Below are positions 3,643 through 8,561 of a stretch of 8,561 nucleotides of DNA, piece after piece. Under the pieces are notes generated by a model. It ran no database searches and was not told the origin of the DNA. It saw only the letters and a list, made by a program, of their open reading frames with translations. Made by a program: the position numbers and the translations under genes. The first letter of the stretch is position 1, and each line of letters starts with the position of its first letter. The stretch is from positions 1-8,561 of the forward strand of contig DMMY01000026.1 of assembly GCA_003452935.1 (NCBI GenBank), read 5' to 3'. Source of the DNA: Elusimicrobiota bacterium. Its GTDB lineage: Bacteria; Elusimicrobiota; Elusimicrobia; UBA1565; UBA9628.

Positions 3643-6242
3643 TAGAGCTTTTTCTTCAGCGTGGAGATGGCGGAGAGCGCCTCGATCGGCGTCATGGATT
3701 CGGGATCGAGCAGGCGCAGGGCGTGCAGCACGGCGTGCTCCTCGAAAAGGGGCAGCTCCGGGGCCGGAGGTGAAGCTTCGGCTCCGGCCAGGCGGCCGGA
3801 GGCGGACTCGTTCTCCAGGCGCGAGAGAATCTCCCGGGCGCGAGCCAGGACCGCGGGCGGCAGTCCGGCCAAGGCCGCCACGTGTATGCCGTAGGAACGG
3901 TCGGCCGGTCCGTCGGATATCTTGTGCAGGAACACCACCTCGGTGCGGCCCTCGGCATTGGTCCATTCCCGGGCCTCGACGTTGCAGTTGACAACGCCGG
4001 GCAGCTGGCGGGCGAGCTCGGTCAGCTCGAAGTAGTGGGTGGCGAAGAGCGTGCGCGGGCCCTGCGGGCCGTCGGGCTCGGAGAGCTTGGCATAAGCGCC
4101 GTGGAGGTGCTCCAGAACCGCCCAGGCTATGGAGATCCCGTCGAAAGTGGATGTCCCGCGGCCGACTTCGTCGAGGATGACGAGGCTGCGCGCGGTCGCG
4201 GATCTGAGAATGTGGGAGGTCTCGGTCATTTCCACCATGAAGGTGGAGGCGCCTTGGGCCAGGGCGTCCTGCGCGCCGATGCGGGTGAGTATTTTGTCCA
4301 CGATTCCGATCCGGGCGGACTTGGCCGGGACGAATGAGCCCATCTGGGCCATGATGACTATGAGAGCGTTCTGCCGCAGATAAGTGGACTTGCCGGACAT
4401 GTTGGGGCCGGTCAAAATCATGATCCGCGGTTGGCGGGCATTGATGGATACGGAGTTGGGCACGAAGGATCCGGCGGAAAGGACCGCGGCGAGCACGGGG
4501 TGGCGGCCTTCCGATATCTCGAGGTCATGGCTCAAGTCGACCTGCGGCTTGACGAACTCGTGAAGGGCCGCGCATTCGGCCAAGGCGCCGAACACGTCGA
4601 GTTCGGCCAAGAACCCGCCGAGACGTTGGATGGCATCGTGATGCCTGAGGACTTCCTCGCGCACTTCCTCGAACAGGCGGGATTCCAGGCGCAGTATCTT
4701 CTCCTCGGCTCCCAATATCCTGTTTTCCAGCTCCTTGAGTTCAGGCGTGATGTAGCGTTCGGCGTTGGTGAGGGTTTGCTTGCGCACGTAGCGCGCCGGA
4801 ACCTTGGCCTGGTGAGCCTTGGTGATCTCGAAATAGTAGCCGAAAACCGAGTTGTAGCCGGCCTTGAGCGAGGGAATGTTTGTCGTCTGGCGTTCCTGGG
4901 CCTCGAGCCGGGAGAGGAAGGCCTGGCTGTCGTTGCGCAAAAGGCGCAGTTCATCGAGCTCGGCGTGAAAGCCATCGCGCACGATGTGTCCGTCCGATAT
5001 CCTGGCCGGAGGATCGTCGACCAGGGCGCGGGCCAGGTGCTCGTGGCAGGATGTTAAGTCCGCGGCGGTTTCTTGAAGCTGTTGAGCCAGGGCCCTTAAG
5101 CCCGGGCAGAGCTCGTAGTCCTGGAACCAGAGCTTGAAGAGCGGCAACTGGCCCAAGGATCGGCGCAGGGCCCCAATATCCCGGGGCGAAGCCTGTCGGG
5201 TGCTGAGCCGGCTGACCAGGCGCGGCAGATCCGATACCTCGCGCAGGATGCCCTCCAGGGCCTCCCGCGCCTGGGGCTTGTCAAAGAGATCCTCGACGCA
5301 GTTTTGGCGCAGCTCGATCTCCGGTATATCGGTCGAGGGATGCAGTATCCATTGCCGGAGTTTCCGGCCTCCCATGGCCGTGCGGCAGCGGTTGAGAAAG
5401 CCCCAAAGAGAGTGGCGCTTCTCGCCGGACGAGGATTCGACGAGCTCCAGGGTGCGGATGACGGTCTCATCGAGGGTCAGCTCATTGGCCGTTTCGCGGT
5501 AGACCGGGGCGATAAGTTCCTTCAGGTGGAACTGGGTCCGGGCCACGTAAGCCCGGCAGCGCAGGGCCGCGCGCTGGGCCAGGTGGTGGTTGACCCACAC
5601 GGCTTCCTTGGCCCAGGACGGGGCCGGTCCCGCGTCGCCGGCGCCGTCCGCTATCGTCAAGCAGACCTGCTGCGCCAGGGCCGGACGCAGGGTCGCGGCA
5701 AACGCGGGCTCGGCCAGGACTTCCACGGGCCGCACGCGGGCCAGCAAATCGAAGAGCCGGCGGCTGCCGCGGTCGTTGAGGGCTTGCGTGGCCCAGAATT
5801 CTCCGGTTGAGACGTCTATGCAGGCCGCTCCCCAGCCCACGATGTCGGACTCGATCGAGACGAGAAAATTGGAGGCCGTGGGTTCGAGGAGTTCGTCTTC
5901 GATGACGGTGCCGGGAGTGATGAGGCGGATGACGTCGCGCTTGACGAGCTTCTTGGTCTTGGCCGGGTCCTCCATCTGTTCGGCGATGGCCACCTTGTGG
6001 CCGGCCTTGAGGAGCTTGGCGATGTAGCTTTGGGAGCTGTGGAAAGGCACCCCGCACATGGCCACGCCCTGGCGGGCGGTCAGCACCAGGCCCAAAAGCG
6101 GGGCCGCGGCCTGGGCGTCCGGTCCGAACATCTCGTAGAAATCGCCCAGGCGGAAGAAGAGGATGGCTTCGGGATGGCGCTCCTTGAGCTCCTGGTACTG
6201 GCGCATGACCGGCGTGTCCGGCATGGTTTCCGTCGGCGGCAT
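3642..6242 (-). CDS. mutS: DNA mismatch recognition protein MutS
   Basis: MutS binds mismatches and small loops and recruits MutL in an ATP-dependent way. The 866-aa length is typical. The mismatch-binding domain has GDFYEMF (33-39) with the Phe-x-Glu wedge (Phe35, Glu37). The connector, core lever and clamp follow (about 125-560). The ATPase has Walker A GPNMSGKST (612-620), STFMVEM (666-672), Walker B LVILDEVGRG (687-696) and FATHY (733-737). The C-terminus has the family's DPESMTPIEAL helix (846-856). Slightly unusual are a short insertion rich in Gly and Pro (about 721-729) before the FATHY strand and Phe in place of the common His after THY. ATG 6242 gives the usual short tail before TPVMRQY; ATG 6224 is an alternative. 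A -10 box 6 bp upstream suggests a leaderless message. It is first in an operon with mutL, overlapping by one base. Confidence 0.98.
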   Translation of the reverse strand: MPPTETMPDTPVMRQYQELKERHPEAILFFRLGDFYEMFGPDAQAAAPLLGLVLTARQGVAMCGVPFHSSQSYIAKLLKAGHKVAIAEQMEDPAKTKKLVKRDVIRLITPGTVIEDELLEPTASNFLVSIESDIVGWGAACIDVSTGEFWATQALNDRGSRRLFDLLARVRPVEVLAEPAFAATLRPALAQQVCLTIADGAGDAGPAPSWAKEAVWVNHHLAQRAALRCRAYVARTQFHLKELIAPVYRETANELTLDETVIRTLELVESSSGEKRHSLWGFLNRCRTAMGGRKLRQWILHPSTDIPEIELRQNCVEDLFDKPQAREALEGILREVSDLPRLVSRLSTRQASPRDIGALRRSLGQLPLFKLWFQDYELCPGLRALAQQLQETAADLTSCHEHLARALVDDPPARISDGHIVRDGFHAELDELRLLRNDSQAFLSRLEAQERQTTNIPSLKAGYNSVFGYYFEITKAHQAKVPARYVRKQTLTNAERYITPELKELENRILGAEEKILRLESRLFEEVREEVLRHHDAIQRLGGFLAELDVFGALAECAALHEFVKPQVDLSHDLEISEGRHPVLAAVLSAGSFVPNSVSINARQPRIMILTGPNMSGKSTYLRQNALIVIMAQMGSFVPAKSARIGIVDKILTRIGAQDALAQGASTFMVEMTETSHILRSATARSLVILDEVGRGTSTFDGISIAWAVLEHLHGAYAKLSEPDGPQGPRTLFATHYFELTELARQLPGVVNCNVEAREWTNAEGRTEVVFLHKISDGPADRSYGIHVAALAGLPPAVLARAREILSRLENESASGRLAGAEASPPAPELPLFEEHAVLHALRLLDPESMTPIEALSAISTLKKKL

Positions 6243-6248
6243 AAGGGT

Positions 6249-6257
6249 ATTTTAGCA
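6249..6257 (-). promoter_or_regulatory. Extended -10 promoter of mutSL, probably leaderless
   Basis: TGCTAAAAT on the minus strand fits an extended -10 (TGn plus TAAAAT). It ends 6 bp before ATG 6242, so the message would begin at or beside the start codon. No recognisable -35 box occurs at normal spacing, which extended -10 promoters can tolerate. There is no Shine-Dalgarno. The 70-bp gap to the upstream gene holds only a weak GC-rich hairpin without a T run, so read-through from that gene is also possible. Confidence 0.45.
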
Positions 6258-6312
6258 GATTGACGGCGCCGTGAGGCGCGGCCCTCTGGCGTGACTGAAA
6301 ACGAAAATGACC

Positions 6313-8427
6313 CTATCGCAGACCGAGGTAACGGAGGATGCTCTCCACGCGCACGGTAACCAGCCCGCTTTCCGTGCCCACGGCCAGCGTGCCGTCGGAC
6401 GACAAGTCCAGGGACTGTATCTCATCCGAGCCTGGCACGGGCGATCCGGGATTGTCGGCTCTGAAGGGGAACGCGCCCAGCAGTTTCCCGGTCGCCGGGT
6501 TGAATGCGGTGATGCCGGCTCCCCCCATGCCCATGTTTTCCGCCACGAAGGCCAGATCCGGCCGCGCGATCGCGACGGCCCCGGCTGGCTGGGCGTAGGT
6601 CTCTATGGATGTTGCCGCGCCGGTCTTGCCGTCGACTTTCAGCACCCCGGTCCTATTCGTGATGTAGAAGTTCCCTCCAGAGAGCGTCATGATCGGTCTG
6701 GCGTATAGACCAAATGTCAGGTCATATTTCGAGATCGGCAACTGCTCGATGATCTGGGATGGCAAAGTCACGGGATCGTCCCGCCAACGCGACTCGATGA
6801 AAGCCGCCCCGCCGTGATAAGCCTTGAAGTCAGCGCGCCTAAGAGAGCCGTCGGAGGCGAGCAGGTAAAGATTTTCGCCCGACGGGTCGATTTCCGCGGC
6901 GAGAATTCTTAGGTCCTTGAGGATGAATTTTCTGTAGGATTCGTATTGGGCGTGGTCCACTTGAGCGACGAAACCTTTGAAGTCCGGGAGTTTGTACAGA
7001 TATGGGCCTACGATGCGATAGCGCCGGGCGGTCTCATGACCGATGCCCCGATTCACCACCGGTTTGCGGCCGAATTTCACCAGGTATGGGAACGACGGAT
7101 CGTCATAAAAGGAGTAGCTGTATCTGCCTTCCTCGACCGCTACATAGAACGAGTCGTCGTCGGAGGGGACCACGCTGCGCCTCGTGCGCAGGTCAAAGTT
7201 CACATTCTTGGGCTCCCAGTTTCGGTATCTGGCCGCGTCGCGCTCGCGCTTCGTTAGAGGAGATGCGATGCGGCGGGCAACCTTCTTGAGCGTGGCCCAT
7301 GCGCCGCGCAGAGCCTCGGCAAAGGCGTTTGTGCGCGAGAAGTTTTCGGTCAGATCCGGCACGCCCCTGGTGAAGAAGTTCTCGACGAAGCGTCGGCGCT
7401 CCCACAAAAAGCGGTGGCGGTTGAGCGGGCCCAGCCTTGCGACATAGGCGTTCCCGATCAGGTCGCGCAGTTTGAGCGTCGCGCCGTTGACTTTTATGAT
7501 GGTCGGCTGGCGCAGGCGCATTTTCGTGGCGTAGTCCCTCATCTCGGACGAAGAGTGCGAGATTCCGGAATCGACCTCGAAAACCGTGGTCTCCGCCGCC
7601 ATGAGATTGGTCCAGACCCGCATATCTTTAGAGACGACCGCCACGAGCAGTTCCTTCATCAACCGGTCGGCTGCCTCTTTAGGGAATTGATCCTGGATGC
7701 CGGACATGAAGACCAACGCTTTGACCAGCTCGGTTCCCGTGGGATCTTGGCGCGCGGCCGCCAGAAGATTCTCCGCCAGCGTCCGCTTTTGGGGGAAGGG
7801 CAACGGGGCCTTGTCGTTTTTCAAAGCGGCCTTGGCCGCGTAAATCCAGCTCAGCGTGCTCGGCGGCAAGCGATCGTACCCTGCGGATGTCGCGGCCGGC
7901 AGGACCGGATCTGCGATCCGCTCGTTGTTCGGGCTCGCGGTCCTGGAGTTGTCGAAATTCACCTTGGAGGCGACGGTCTTGGCCAGCCGTTCTGTCAGGC
8001 TGCCACTCTGCGCCGGGGCAGGAGACTCGACCGCGTTGCTTGGCGTTTCAGCCGTCGCGGCGGCTTCGGGCTCGGGCATGGCGATGGCGGCTGGCGCCGC
8101 GACGGGCGACTCCTGCGCTTCCGCCGCCAGGGCGGCGCCTTCGGCCATGACAGGTTGGGCTACTGAGAGTTTGGAGCCGGTCGCCAGGGGGGATTGGGGC
8201 AGGCCTATGGATCCGCGGAGTCCCATGGGTTGAAGCGGGGTTCTCAGGATGTTGCCGCCGAGATTGGCATTGATTGCGTTGACGGGCAGGGCGCTGCGGC
8301 TTGCGGTGGCGGACTTGGTCGCGGCTTGCATTTTCAGCATTCCGGTCGAGAAAGCGGGAAGGGGCATCGAAGAGAGGCCGAGAGAAAACGAGATTATGAG
8401 GGCGGACAGTCGGGCTATTTTTTTCAT
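6313..8427 (-). CDS. Large secreted protein with a beta-propeller-like C-terminal region
   Basis: This is a 704-aa protein that I do not recognise as a named family. ATG 8427 is preferred over ATG 8466 because it opens directly with a signal peptide (MKK, hydrophobic core about 8-20, PAFS near 23-27) and because a -10 box lies inside the longer version. Residues 30-145 are low-complexity and Ala/Pro/Ser/Glu-rich, a likely disordered spacer. Residues 185-400 look helical and are rich in Arg and Lys. From about 408 on, aromatic beta-type segments appear. Residues 500-704 read like successive beta-propeller blades: IDPSGENLYLLASDGSLRRA (513-532), then GGNFYITNRTGVLKVDGKTG (584-603), AFNPATGKLLGAF (641-653) and LSSDGTLAVGTESGLVTVRV (675-694). 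I see no cysteine anywhere, consistent with an exported protein. It may bind other proteins or the cell surface, but that is inference. It lies 70 bp upstream of mutS on the same strand, with no functional link apparent. Confidence 0.8.
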   Translation of the reverse strand: MKKIARLSALIISFSLGLSSMPLPAFSTGMLKMQAATKSATASRSALPVNAINANLGGNILRTPLQPMGLRGSIGLPQSPLATGSKLSVAQPVMAEGAALAAEAQESPVAAPAAIAMPEPEAAATAETPSNAVESPAPAQSGSLTERLAKTVASKVNFDNSRTASPNNERIADPVLPAATSAGYDRLPPSTLSWIYAAKAALKNDKAPLPFPQKRTLAENLLAAARQDPTGTELVKALVFMSGIQDQFPKEAADRLMKELLVAVVSKDMRVWTNLMAAETTVFEVDSGISHSSSEMRDYATKMRLRQPTIIKVNGATLKLRDLIGNAYVARLGPLNRHRFLWERRRFVENFFTRGVPDLTENFSRTNAFAEALRGAWATLKKVARRIASPLTKRERDAARYRNWEPKNVNFDLRTRRSVVPSDDDSFYVAVEEGRYSYSFYDDPSFPYLVKFGRKPVVNRGIGHETARRYRIVGPYLYKLPDFKGFVAQVDHAQYESYRKFILKDLRILAAEIDPSGENLYLLASDGSLRRADFKAYHGGAAFIESRWRDDPVTLPSQIIEQLPISKYDLTFGLYARPIMTLSGGNFYITNRTGVLKVDGKTGAATSIETYAQPAGAVAIARPDLAFVAENMGMGGAGITAFNPATGKLLGAFPFRADNPGSPVPGSDEIQSLDLSSDGTLAVGTESGLVTVRVESILRYLGLR

Positions 8428-8430
8428 AAT
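8403..8430 (+). promoter_or_regulatory. Weak candidate plus-strand promoter ahead of the orphan terminator
   Basis: CGGACA (8403-8408, four of six matches to TTGACA), a 16-bp spacer and CATAAT (8425-8430, five of six) could start a plus-strand RNA near 8437. That RNA would run into the terminator at 8485-8513, giving about 77 nt. Its only support is the need to explain the terminator. Confidence 0.2.
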
Positions 8431-8436
8431 GGAGAC

Positions 8437-8442
8437 ATAATA
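8437..8442 (-). promoter_or_regulatory. -10 box of the 704-aa gene, nearly leaderless
   Basis: TATTAT on the minus strand ends 9 bp before ATG 8427, placing the start of transcription about 3 nt ahead of the ATG. There is no Shine-Dalgarno between them, and the -35 region at 16-18 bp spacing is poor. It supports ATG 8427 rather than 8466 as the start. Confidence 0.4.
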
Positions 8443-8484
8443 GCGCAGACGCGTCGTGCGCCACATGAGTCTTTAGGGCTAGGC

Positions 8485-8513
8485 GGCCGTGGCAGACGGC
8501 CTATATTTTTTTT
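8485..8513 (+). terminator. Intrinsic terminator on the plus strand with no evident gene
   Basis: GGCCGT (8485-8490) pairs with ACGGCC (8496-8501) around a 5-nt loop. After TATA comes an uninterrupted run of eight T (8506-8513). On the minus strand no T run follows the hairpin, so it can only stop plus-strand transcription. Every convincing gene nearby is on the minus strand. The rest of the right edge, 8514-8561, shows nothing I can call. Confidence 0.65.
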
Positions 8514-8561
8514 GGGACCTTTGCTCTACGGCACGCCACCCGACTTCCGCGCTGGGACACC

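Noticed and set aside
3643..3966. Longer MutL reaching upstream to 3966
   Set aside because: This part lies wholly inside mutS in another frame, is Arg/Gly/Pro-rich without MutL similarity, and the conserved N-terminus begins just after GTG 3642.
7414..8166. Plus-strand 250-codon frame opposite the 704-aa gene
   Set aside because: It is Arg/Gly-rich shadow coding without a ribosome-binding site. The minus-strand gene has a signal peptide, ordered regions and a promoter.

Overview
The window is GC-rich bacterial DNA with tightly packed genes and typical sigma-70-like promoter boxes. It holds the mismatch-repair pair mutS-mutL on the minus strand, flanked by three predicted secreted proteins of no recognised family, and a 535-bp gene-free stretch with unusual structure. 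MutL carries the nicking-endonuclease motifs that Escherichia coli MutL lacks, so the host probably uses methylation-independent mismatch repair and is not an enteric-type gammaproteobacterium. The secreted proteins (Ala/Pro-rich, signal peptide, long low-complexity stretch behind it) resemble those I associate with Elusimicrobiota and similar Gram-negative phyla. That placement is a guess from style, not from a marker gene.

Layout, left to right: (1) 61-903, minus: a 280-aa secreted protein with six perfect tandem xxGGx units and its own promoter and Shine-Dalgarno. (2) 946-1480: no protein gene. The minus strand carries two consecutive promoter-insert-hairpin modules. Each begins with TTGACA-N16-TATACT and ends in the same 48-bp hairpin repeat, followed by a T-containing tract, but the inserts are unrelated. 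The larger insert is closed by a perfect 16-bp inverted repeat. I read this as two tandem small-RNA genes of about 212 and 82 nt. (3) 1481-1888, plus: a 135-aa secreted helical protein, divergent from the RNA modules. (4) 1891-6242, minus: mutL and mutS, with mutS upstream and a one-base overlap (TAGTG). mutL ends 2 bp from the stop of the convergent 135-aa gene. (5) 6313-8427, minus: a 704-aa secreted protein with a beta-propeller-like C-terminal part. (6) 8428-8561: a promoter for that gene and an intrinsic terminator on the plus strand with no obvious gene to serve.

MutS recognises mismatches and MutL nicks the strand, so these two work together. Nothing links the secreted proteins to repair. 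Three of the genes (mutS, the 135-aa gene, the 704-aa gene) have a -10 box only 6-9 nt upstream of the ATG and no Shine-Dalgarno, which suggests leaderless mRNAs. The most novel material is the tandem RNA-module region at about 1028-1445.
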